Positions 1-11,200 of a stretch of 64,000 nucleotides of DNA are shown one piece after another. This DNA comes from Phaseolus vulgaris (taxonomy: Eukaryota; Streptophyta; Magnoliopsida; Fabales; Fabaceae): the NCBI RefSeq assembly GCF_000499845.2, contig NC_023753.2:9067791-9131790 (forward strand), in the 5' to 3' direction. The notes beneath the pieces were generated by a model. It saw nothing but the letters and a program-made list of their open reading frames with translations, had not been told where the DNA came from and ran no database searches. A program made the translations under genes and the position numbers. Each line of letters starts with the position of its first letter. The first letter of the stretch is position 1.

Positions 1-1278
1 CGTTTTGGTGGCATGAATGACTAATAACAGTCATTTTAATTGTAAAGTTTGAGGTGGCTGTACATAACCCTGTTGAAGCAGGACCCAGCCCTGTCTTTAT
101 TTATATATTAGTTCGTAACTGTGGGTTCTCAGGGGATGTAGTGATTCAACTTACCATGCATATGCATAATGCATGGATCTTAATCCATCCAATAATAACA
201 TATATGTTGCCTGGATTCCACCAACCCAAGGGATCACTTCCTTCTTCTTTTTCCTTCAATTTTTATAAATAACACTGCACCTATTTTTACACCAATTCAT
301 CTCAATCACCCATGGATAAAAAATTCTTAGCAAACTAATTAACTCGCAGGCTTCTTGATTACCAATTATGGGACAAGCTTCTAAAAATAAACTGTGGAGC
401 CAAACATTCTAACTCAGTCTGCAAATATACTTATTTTCCAAAATCTTGTGGTTTTGGCATTTTGAGAACAGATCTAGCTGTCTCACTTGAAACTACTTTG
501 ATTACAACTTGGAGTGCATGAGAATCACTACCATGTTTTTTAATTGGGGGAACGTAGCAAAGCACCAACCACTACCACATTAATTTTGTTTAAGCAGCAG
601 CGATCAAGTTGCTAAATTAGGTGTGATGATTGGTGAGAATAAAAAAATTTGTTAACCAAGCAAGACTTGAAATAAAGGTTTCTACTTCCATGTCACGGCA
701 AGTGATGATGGATGAACTTGACAGAAGAAGAGAGATTAACGAATCTTTCTCCTCTCCAACATAGTAATTGATGCTGCTGAGATCACTTCACTCCAACTTC
801 AGTAAAATCGTTGTTTACATTTTTCTATCATCACTTTCTGTTTATCAAAAGTCACCATACCAAAACTACTGATAAATCTAATACAAATAACAGGTTTAAC
901 CAGGTTTTTCTTATAGTCACTTTCCAGCATTCAATAAATCAAATTTACTTAACTCTTTACTTAAAATATTGAAATCTGAATTTTTATTGCTTTAATCTAG
1001 AAAGCCAGTGCATGAAACTTATTCAGGAATTCTCCAGATTTTTTTTCACCCTCCTTTGCTTCACATTTTCTCCTTTTGTCCTTTTCGGTTACAAGTTCCA
1101 TGACATGATTCTCAATTCAAAGCCCTACTAACCCCTAAAGAAAACGAAAAGTTATAGACTCTTGGAAAAATTTATAATACTTGTCTTCACGCACACTTTA
1201 TCAAAACCAACTCTCTCTGCGAAATTAAGGTAATAATTCTATTCAATGCATATATAAAAACAATAAATAGTTTCATTT
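1..1278. other. Non-coding leader region
   Basis: No coding frame here resembles a known protein. The first 320 bases look like a plant core promoter (separate entry). The longest open frame, 54-272, spans that promoter-like DNA and has no recognisable domain. The rest is AT-rich and featureless up to the tandem duplication. Confidence 0.5.
154..270 (+). promoter_or_regulatory. RY-repeat cluster plus TATA box, promoter-like
   Basis: Bases 154-176 hold three overlapping ATGCAT cores inside a near-palindrome that starts CCATGCAT and ends ATGCATGG. CATGCA is the RY element bound by B3 factors of the ABI3/FUS3 type in seed promoters. A TATAAAT box lies at 264-270. A short pyrimidine-rich leader and an ATG at 312 follow, but that frame stops after seven codons. 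The motifs are seen. The idea of an orphan promoter, or of a gene whose body is lost, is inference. Confidence 0.4.
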
Positions 1279-1280
1279 TT

Positions 1281-2258
1281 AGCTTACTTCTATTTGGTAA
1301 TTAAGTTTAAAAATAGACTAGTATTGCATCTTCCTACACTTCAATCTTAATTTAATTCAAAATCTGAAATTCACATCTGTTTTAGTGGCTCTTGTTTTCA
1401 TAATATTGCAATACTGCAATTTATAACCACATCTAAAAGATTGTGGTCCAAAAAGTTACCATAGTGGATTTTATTTCAAAACATAAAAATGATAAAGTAT
1501 ATTGGAAATAATAAGTCAAAAAGTTAATGTCTTTGCTAGAAATGAAAGTAAAAAAGTGAATAATTTGCCTTTTTGTTTGGTTCTAAAACTAATCCCACAA
1601 AAAAGCAAGTAACTATGCATGTGTCTTGAAACTTCTCAATATCTTGAAACATTTTCAGCTTACTTCTATTTGGTAATTAAGTTTAAAAATAGACTAGTAT
1701 TGCATCTTCCTACACTTCAATCCTAATTTAATTCAAAATCTGAATTTCACATCTCTGTTAAATCTTAAATACAATTATTTTAATAAATTTAAATTCAAAA
1801 GTTCACTGCAATCATTTTACAACTTAGCATCAAGTGTAACTTTTCTAAAATGTATAGTTTAACATTCTTGCAATAATTTAAATTTAAACTATATCATACA
1901 TATAATAATAGAATTTGATTATTGTATAAGATAAAATATTTTGTATAAGATTAACTGGTTGCCACTTTTAAGTCTAAATAACATCTTACACACAATGTCA
2001 AATATTTAAATACTGCAATTTATAACCACATCTGCTAAAAGATTGTGGTCCCAAAAGTTTTCATAGTGGAATTTATTTAAAAACATAAAAATTATAAAGT
2101 ATATTGGAAATAATAAGTCAAAAAGTTAATGTGCTTGCTAGAAATGAAAGTAAAAAAGGTGAAAAATAAATAGATCTTGCCTTTTTCTTTTTTTTTCTAA
2201 AACTAATCCCACAAAAAAGGAAGTAACTATGTATGTGTCTTGAAACTTCTCAATGTCT
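1281..2258. repeat. Imperfect tandem duplication
   Basis: Bases 1281-1382 recur almost unchanged at 1657-1758. Bases 1413-1645 recur at 2013-2258 with a few substitutions and small gaps. The order is the same, so this is one direct duplication. The second copy carries about 225 extra bases (1760-2000), or the first copy lost them. No coding frame is kept across either copy. Confidence 0.85.
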
Positions 2259-2415
2259 CTTATCCTTCTAAATTGCAAAAGTGTAGACTGTCACACTTTA
2301 TTTCTTCCACCCTCCTTTTTCCAATAAATCCACATCTTTCGGTATCCACTTTTGTTCATTTTGAGAAATTTTTTAATGAATAAGTGTTTTTTTTATGATC
2401 ATGAAACAACTCATG

Positions 2416-2741
2416 AACTATAAGAAAATCATAAAATAAAAATTAATTATAAAAAAAATAATTAATTATTATAATAATTAAATTAGACACCATTTTAAAA
2501 ATTAAAAAAAATAATTTTAAAAATAATTTTTATTATTCTTAAATAGTTTCTAAATTTGTATCTAATTAACAACCAAGTTGTTAATTAAATACAAATTTAG
2601 AAACTATTTAACAATAATAGAAACTAATTTAGAAACCAACAAATTTTGTAGTTTCTAGTATGATTTTTAATTTAATCATTATAGAAATTAATTATTTTTT
2701 GTCTCTAAAATTAATTTTTATTTCATGATTTTCTTGTAGTG
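2416..2741. mobile_element. MITE, CACTA-like termini
   Basis: The left end reads ACTATAAGAAAATCAT and the right end reads ATGATTTTCTTGTAGTG, its inverted complement apart from a few changes. The inverted similarity continues inwards through AT-rich sequence. The middle (about 2543-2608) is itself a long palindrome. There is no coding capacity. CACTACAAGAAA ends are typical of CACTA/Spm-derived non-autonomous elements in plants. The target duplication is not clear. Confidence 0.65.
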
Positions 2742-4497
2742 GTGATTATGCAACAACTCAGTGGTAAAGCTACGAGACTTTGTCATCTGTCTATTTAAAA
2801 GTGAAAATTATTTTATGACGAAAGAATTAACACTACTTTGGTTTACTTCTATTTCATATTTCTAGTTTTATCTATGATTTGTTATTAATATTAATACTTT
2901 ATTAATAATTTCATTTAATATTTATTCTTATGAAAATCGCTTTTATTAGTTATTAACCTTAAATATAATTTTTATTAATTATGTTAAATAGATTAATTAT
3001 TAATTATATCAAGTAAAAATATTATTAATTATTTTTATTTAAATAAACGAAAGTAATTTTTTAAAAATATATTAAATATTAAGAAATATTACAAATTTAT
3101 TAATTGAATAAATATGTTTATTTTTTGTTTAATAATAATCATTATAACTCATAAATATATTATATATATAAATATGAATTTTAATAATTATTATTATTAA
3201 AAATAATTATTCTTTTCATTTATATCTAAATAACACGTTATTAATATATTTTTTCCAACAAGAAATAGAGATGTTAGCGAACGAGCCTGAAGTAGCGTTT
3301 GCAAATGGTCTGGGCCATATCTTCTGTTTTTTTTGCCATCAACAATGGGCTGATTAGGTTTATTATCTAGGATTTTTCTTCCTGCACCTCCCTAGTATAA
3401 AAAATACCCACCTATTTCGATTATACCATATTATAATCAACTCAAAATAATATTTTGAAACACTTAATTCGAGAAATTCCTATCAAAAATATATTTTTAT
3501 TGTGTAATTTAAAATAAACATATTCTAGATCACCTGATAAAAATTAGATCCTACATTCTGATAATTCAATAATTATATAACATCATTATAATTACATAAT
3601 TTAGAATATTATTCTAAAATAAATAATTTGAAATTATATTTTATACTGTGTAACTTATTTTAGTTTATACAATTTAAAATACTGTTCAAGATTACTAATC
3701 TAAAATCATACTTTAAATTAAGTAATTTTAAAATATATTATGTCAAAGATATTTATAGTATGAGTGTAGAAGATGAGAAAATGGAAGAGGGGAAAGAAAT
3801 AGAGATATTTATTGTATGAGTTACCACGAGTTACATTTCTTACCTCACATTCTTTTTGCTCATAAGTATTTCATAGTCGTAGTGTACGTTAGATTAAATA
3901 CATACCTGATTAATGAAATACATAATTTTTTATATATAAATCGTACGTTTCATGCATCCATCTTCTTTTAATAATTAATAATTTTATTAAGTTAGTAAAA
4001 TATATTTTTGAAATATTTATATAATTTTTTTGAAATGAAAAAAGAATGTTATTTTTTCAAAATTTTAATAGTTGCCATATCAAATGATTTTAAAAAGTAA
4101 CATGTTTTTCAGCTTGTGAAAGTTAATTTTTCATTTCCTGTACTAGAATGTTTATGTAAAATACTTAGCTTAACATTGCTCTTAAAAATTATTGATAGTG
4201 TTTGTTTTTAAAAAAGTAAACCAATCAGAAGAAACCCACTTTTCCAATTTAAATTACGGAAAAACTAAGATTTTCTTTTGATAAAGTACAATGATTCTGA
4301 GAATTTCATAATAATTGTGTCACTTTCTTAGTGCAAGTGAAAATGTAAAATTCATCCAGACCTGAAAAATTCACCAAACGGATTCATAGAAACGTGAGAC
4401 TAAAGAAGAATAAGAAGAAACAACTGATACGTGATCGTTTACTGCGACCCAGTCATTCCCATGTCTTCTCTCTCTCCGAAAGAGGGATAGAACCACC
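2742..4497. other. AT-rich spacer and FUT13-like upstream region
   Basis: Very AT-rich DNA made of TTAATTATT-type strings, with no coding frame of note and no clear repeat family. The last 150 bases must hold the fucosyltransferase promoter and 5' leader. I see no convincing TATA box there. The antisense open frame 4371-4949 is a shadow of the first fucosyltransferase exon. Confidence 0.5.
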
Positions 4498-7400
4498 ATG
4501 CCAGTCCCTCCCAAACCCATCAACACCTTCGCCATCACTATCATGCTCACCTTCACCTTTTTCCTCCTCTTCTTCTCCGGCTTCCTACAATTCCCCTCCG
4601 TCTCCTCCTCTTTCCCTCCCATTAGCCGCCCCATCACGCCGCAGGCTGCTGAACCCTTCACTGATCTGGTGGGGGCCTTCAGGAAATGGGACTCGCAAGT
4701 GGGTTGCGCACGCTTCAAAGAGAAACCAAACGGGGTGCCCTTAAACCAGTCAAAGGTCGCATCTTTGCAGGAGATTGGAAACTGTGCGGGGTTGAAACTG
4801 AACCATGTTAGTGTCTTGGTCAAAGGGTGGACTTGGATTCCTGATAACTTGGATAACTTGTATTCGTGCACTTGTGGGTTGAGCTGCTTGTGGACCAAAT
4901 CGCCTGTTCTCGCCGACAAGCCTGATGCCTTGCTGTTTGAAACGACCACGCCTCCGGTTCAGGTGGGTTTTTGCTTCTAATGGTTGTTTGGAATGTGTAG
5001 GAATGCAAATGGATGTGCTAGTTTTGTTTGCAAAATCGCATTTTGATTGGAAAATGAGAATGTATTAAGGACATGAATGGTGTTTTATCTCGGGTAGAAT
5101 CATCTGGGTGATCATACCCTGCCATTGCTGAGAGTTCGATTTATGATCCCTGCTTTGTGGTTGGCTCTTTTGAAACTTGGTTGTCATTTCTTATTTCAGT
5201 TTTCACGACTGGATCAAGATAGGGATAATTTCATATGATCTATCTTGGATTGCTCTTGAAGATTCGATATTGGAGTAGATCTGTGACATATGGTGTGTTA
5301 ATATGCTAGCATAGAAGGAGATGTTCACAAATCATTGACTGTCACTATTTTTTGGAAAAAACAGCTAAATTGATCTGATTTTTAGAAAGTTATGAGAACA
5401 TATGGGGAACAGTTGGTCAATAACTAGAAGGAAATAACATTTCAATTTGAAAGGTTCTCTCCTAAGTTGTGCCTTCGCACCTTGGAAGGCAGATTATTTT
5501 ACTAAGCCTGTTTGTTTTGGTGTTATAAATTATAATATTAAGTCTGGCACTTTCCAATGAAAATCTATGACTGAGAATCTGAGATTAATCAAAACACATT
5601 CCAATTATGTTCACTTATTCAAAATTAATTCTATCAAAATCAACTCTACCCTACTTTAAAACAAACAAGCCTAGGCATTTCTGTTATCATTTCTAAGCAG
5701 TGTTATCTGGAAGTATGATGTGGCCTTTGTGTGAAGATTGGGTTAATAGATATTGAATTTGAGATTTTGTGTGAAGCCTCAAAAACTGAGTTAAAGTCCT
5801 TTTTTATTGAACTTAAGCTAGTCGTAGCATATAATAGATATCTGGCAAAATGATTTCATGGCAAGAACTATTTGCTAGGGTAGGATCTGGCGACATCATT
5901 TATTCATCATGATTTCGTGTAGTTGTTCTAGAAAGCTTTGTAATTGTTTGCTATGTGTTGGAAATGCATTTTATTTAGGAATGCTGCATAGAGGTAAAAG
6001 CAGCTAATAATAGCAAAATAGCTCCTTTTCTTTTAAGCAAAACGGCTACATTTCCATTTTTGTTCCTTTGTGTCTCTACCATTCTGGGGTTAATAATAGC
6101 AAGAAGAAGTTCTTCTTGGTTCCTTGCACAACTTAACTAACTGCAACTATAGGTGATGAAAAATTCTTTTGGTGATTATATTTCCCTTTTTTCCATTTGG
6201 GCTGTGGCTGGGTTCATTTTTCTTCAATATTTTTAACTGTGAGCCTGGTTTTAACTTATTGTTCTGTTCTGAGGGATCGGATTTAAGTAAGTCAACAACT
6301 AAAATGCCTTTTAGTTTAGTTGTTTTCAAAGTATTCTATTTCATGAAACGTGATCCTTCCGTCTCAAAATACAAAATATAACCAAAACAAAATAAACACG
6401 AAACCAGGCGTAATTTATTTGGTGGTATGAATGTGATGTGATAATATCTACACTGCCATATATATATGAAGTCATGTATTCCTTTGAGGTTTAGGTGTTT
6501 TAAAATCTGGTTAAGACATGCTTACAGTTTCAACTATCTTTTCTGAGTTCATTAGCTTGATACAATCATCTTTGTAGAAGACTTTAGTAAGCACTTTTTT
6601 AAGCAGTTGAAAATCACACCAGGAAATCATCTCCTTACTTTTGTGGTGAAGGGTGCTTCTATTGTCTACCGTTTCTTGCTCAAATGCTTCTCATGCGTGG
6701 TTGTCTTGCATGGTTTTTAGGATTTTTTTGGCTGAGAAAACATATAAATATTGCATATTGCTCACTTTGTTACGGTTTCTTTTTTATTTCAGAGACGCAT
6801 GGGAGAACCACTTCGTGTATATATGGATCTTGAAGCTGGCCGACATAGATCAGGTGAAGAGGATATATATATTAGTTATCATGCTGAGGATGATGTACAA
6901 TCAACCTATGCTGGTGCACTCTTTCACAGTGGTCGAAACTATCATGTCTCCAGTGATAAAAACAGAGTAAGTAATTTATCAAGAATATATTATTCAATCA
7001 CAGATAACAAAAGATGGATTCACAGTAACATAACCCCATTTATCATTTGTAGGATATACTTGTTTATTGGTCTTCATCACGGTGTCTTTCTCAAAGGAAT
7101 GAACTTGCCAAGAAACTCCTGAGCTTACTGCCTCATCATTCATTTGGCAAGTGCCTAAATAATGTTGGTGGTCTAGACGCAGCTCTTTCGCTTTATCCCG
7201 AATGCGCAAATGATGTCAATGTTACCCCAAAATGGTGGGATCATTTACATTGTGCCATGTCTCACTACAAGTTTGTTCTTGCCATTGAGAACACTTTTAC
7301 AGAGAGTTATGTAACAGAGAAGTTATTCTATGCCTTGGACTCTGGTGCAGTTCCAATCTACTTTGGTGCACCAAATGTCATGGATTTCGTTCCTCCACAT

Positions 7401-7619
7401 TCAATCATAGATGGTAGAAAATTCAACTCATTGCAAGAGTTGGCCTCGTATGTGAAGGCAGTTGCTAACGACCCAGTAGCCTATGCAGAATACCATGCAT
7501 GGAGAAGGTGTGGTGTGCTGGGAAACTATGGAAAAACCCGAGCCATGAGCCTTGACACATTGCCATGCCGATTGTGTGAGGTTGTTAGCAGAAGAGGTGG
7601 AAGAAATGCAAGAACATAG
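4498..7619 (+). CDS. FUT13: Alpha-1,4-fucosyltransferase, FUT13-like (GT10 family)
   Basis: Exons are 4498-4962, 6793-6966 and 7053-7619. All junctions are phase 0 with GT-AG borders, giving 401 residues, which is my recollection of the Arabidopsis FUT13 length. Residues about 10-30 form a hydrophobic signal anchor after a short cytosolic tail, as in Golgi type II transferases. The GT10 donor-binding signature lies at residues 284-319, with AIENTF, YVTEKL and GAVPIYFGAP visible. The family transfers fucose from GDP-fucose to GlcNAc in alpha-1,4 linkage, building Lewis-a epitopes on complex N-glycans in the late Golgi. The first ATG is preferred because the anchor follows directly. Intron 1 is 1.8 kb and holds a partial Stowaway-like end near 6348 (CCTTCCGTCTCAAAATAC). 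The alternative is another GT10 member such as core alpha-1,3-FUT11/12, but those are longer. Confidence 0.93.
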
Positions 7620-8298
7620 GTTAAGTTTTTGGCTCTGCTTGAGAGAAATAGATGCATTGGATGCTTGCGACCTGTATAGAGGCACATTGCTTGTTTCTCT
7701 TAGCTAAGTAACATTTGAACTGTAAAGGAAACAAAATCACAAAGGCTTAACACACATGATGATGAAAAATAGTATGAATCATATTCCATTTGTTTTATTT
7801 TTTTTATTTTCCCTCCCCCTTTTCTGATAGATAGAAAGTGGTTGATGCCACCACCTACACTACAGTGAAGTGTTCTTGTTAATGTATACTTTTCTTAGAA
7901 AGTCGTGCATATGTGAACTTGCCATGGCAATTCATGCAATACCACTCCTCAACAAGTGTTCCACTTCTTGCCACAGCCTCTCGCACAAATGTATACAAAT
8001 GCCATTGGGATATATAAAAGAAAATGCATTTTTCTTAAAATGGAATTTACCAAAAGGTATTTTTTTTAATAACCTTCTAATAAATATAAAAATATACTAC
8101 AACAGGATAAACAATTTTGTTTTAAAAAGAAAAAAATAAGAACCTTTTTAAATTAATTTTAGAAAAGAAAAAAAAAACGAGAGAGAGAGAGTGAATGGGA
8201 GGAGGTGACGTGGAATGAGTGACATGGCAATGAAGATAGTTGAAAAAGTGGTGAAGAACCCAGCCGAACGCATGTCATAATATGAGACTGGGAAGCGA
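7620..8298. other. FUT13-like 3' region and CCA enzyme upstream region
   Basis: This short head-to-tail spacer holds the fucosyltransferase 3' UTR and the upstream region of the CCA gene. An A-rich stretch at 8130-8180 is followed by a GAGA tract at 8178-8191. No gene is visible. The open frame 7870-8139 has no recognisable content. Confidence 0.5.
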
Positions 8299-11200
8299 AT
8301 GAGAAGTGGTTTGAGAGTATTTAAACATAAGAAAACCCATTTGATGAGAGTGTCTTTGAAAAGTGCTGCAAGGCTTCTTGTGGCGCATCCCGTTTCCAAT
8401 TTGAGTGTGACGAATTTTTCACTCTCACGGTCTCACACATTAACACCAACCCTTGTTCTTCCTCTCCACTCTCACCGTCCCGCCAAAACCCTCGTTCGAA
8501 TCGCCGCGCCGTCGTTTCGGAATTGCGGTTGCGCACCAATGTCTACGTTTCAGGTCCGTGATAGAATCGACCTCTCAGACATCGAGAGAAGCATCTTCGA
8601 TAGGCTTCTCGCCACTCTTCGCCACTTTCACCTCGAAACTCAGCTCCGAGTCGCCGGTGGCTGGGTTCGCGACAAGGTCACACACTCCATTAATTTTCAG
8701 CCCTATTTCCTTCCTTGTTTTTCTTCTTGTCTTCTTTTGATTTTTTCTGTTCTGCAGCTTCTGGGAAAAGAGTGCTATGACATCGATATCGCTCTGGACA
8801 ATATGATGGGAACTGAGTTTGTGGATAAGGTTAGGGAGTACTTGTTGACCATCGGCGAAGATGCACAGGGAGTTTGTGTCATCGAGAGGTTTTTTTTTGT
8901 TTCTTTTTCTTTTGTGTTTCTTTACAGGTCTTGTTGCTGGACTAGGTTGTGATTGTCAAACAGGCCATACTAACTTACTGCCGTAAAATACCTAATGGGA
9001 AACTACATGTTCGATATTCGTTACTAAGAATTATACGGATGAATTGTAAACTGAAATAAAGTAATGATGTGTTTAGATATAGTATTAGATTATTGAGGTC
9101 TAACTCGAAGAAATCACAGCACGGCTTTCACTTTTTGTTTTTTCCAAACTTGTTCGCATAATTTATTAAGCAAGTTTTTGTAACTGAAAGTTGAATTTAA
9201 TATTAGATTTTTAATTTGATGAGTATGGAGGATGTGTTTAACTGGAGTACGAGTAAGGAAGTAAGTTTACACATTTTTGTCACTGGTGTTAACGATCTGG
9301 AAAATGTTCAAGTTTGAAAATATATATAATAAGCTGTTTACTTTTGGTTGATTTTTTTTTTTTTTACTTTTTTCTGTAAAGCTTTAATTGTTATCCTTTC
9401 TTTTTGCAGCAATCCTGACCAGTCCAAACATTTGGAAACAGCCAGGATGCGTTTGTTTGATATGTGGATTGATTTTGTTAACCTACGGAGTGAAGAGTAC
9501 ACTGAGAATAGTCGCATTCCTTCTAAGGTATATTATTGCCCAGTCTTTTGTTTCGATACAAATTTATCTATTCTGCTGTGGTTGCATATTTGCATTTTTT
9601 TTTTGTTTTCTTCTAAATTTCTTTATTAGTTTTTTTGGTTCAGTTTGGTCATTTAAAACATACATTCTTCCATTTTCTTCTTAGTTGGAATCACATACAT
9701 GCATTCTCATAATTAGTTAAATGCTTTAAAAAGAAGAAAAATTATTGTTGTTTTGGTTCAATGCATCTGTACGTTGCTCTTTTATTGATATTTTAGCTAA
9801 TTTTATGCTAAGATGAAACATTTATTTGCCATTTGGAGTTTTTGGCTGTCCTTTCCATATCCTTGTCAAATTCAACAGAATAAATAATGCTTCATGTCTA
9901 ACAGCAAAGATTTGGAACAGCAGAAGAGGATGCATATAGGAGAGATTTAACAATTAACAGGTATCTCTATGTACTATTTTAATGAAACCTATCATTGGAT
10001 AAAACAGAAAGAAGTACAAAACTGGGAGAAATTAAAAAAAAAATCTGCTTAACATTTGAGCATTCATGGTGTGTGGAATGATACATAATAATTATGCTGG
10101 TTAACTTTCTTTTATCTATATGCTGGTTTGAGTTTTCTTCTCCTTTTGTACTCATTATACAAGATAGTTCCATAAATTGATTCAGTTGTGCATGGCAGCT
10201 TATTCTACAATATCAACACTGACTCGGTTGAAGATTTCACTAAGAGAGGTTAGAATGGATCTTTACTGAACAAGGATTCTGTGAGCTACTTGTTTGTCCA
10301 TCTAATAATCTGTTTGGCACTTTTCAGGAATCCTAGATCTTAAGTCTGGAAAGATTGTGACACCTTTACCTCCAAAGGCCACATTTCTTGATGATCCATT
10401 ACGAGTTCTTCGAGCCATTAGATTTGGTATTTTCTAATCTTCATGATCAATTTATTTTTGTATATCCTCTGAATCTTTTTTCCCTTGCTTTTTTTGAAGT
10501 TAGAACTTGTTCTCCTGTTATATTGAAGAGACATTTTTATTATTTCTAGGTGCTAGATTTGAATTCACCCTAGATGAAGATCTGAAAGTAGCTGCTGCAT
10601 GTGATGATGTGAAAGATGCTCTGGCTGCTAAAATTAGCAGAGAGCGTATTGGAACAGAGGTATGTTCTAACTCTTCTATTACTCTAGTGTAGTTATGTGC
10701 CTTAATGTTATTTTAAAATCTGGAATGCTATTGGTGCCTCTTATTACAAGAATGTACTTGTGCTTTTTCTTCAGCATTGAAAATCTTGTGCTATCTCTCT
10801 GTTTGTAGATTGATCTTATGATATCTGGAAATCAGCCTGTCAAAGCAATGACTTATATTTGTGATCTGACACTATTTTGGATTGTATTCAGTCTTCCTCC
10901 TGAATTCGAACCTGCTATTTCAGATGGATGTGAAAGGTATTGTTTGTAGATAGATTAAAAAAATTGTTTCTTTGTGGGTTGAAAGTGCGTAATGATTGCA
11001 AATCCATTAATACTGAGTATTTTATTTACATCTTCTGTACAGAGTAGGAATTAGCTGGATATTATTGCCACTTTGTCAGAAAACAAAGAAGCAGTTAATA
11101 GAAAGATAAAAAAAAGATTGATATTTGTGATGAATTTCACATTTGAAACAGTATACCTTTTGAAATGTGCACAAGTGTATGTGTATCTACTGTTATGCAT

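Noticed and set aside
719..741. TGACAGAAGAAGAGAGAT looks like miR156 (TGACAGAAGAGAG...)
   Set aside because: No complementary arm is seen within 200 bases either side, so no hairpin precursor. The match also has an insertion in the seed half.
4371..4949. 192-codon minus-strand frame
   Set aside because: It is antisense to the first fucosyltransferase exon and has no family resemblance, so it is a shadow of the codon bias of the real gene.
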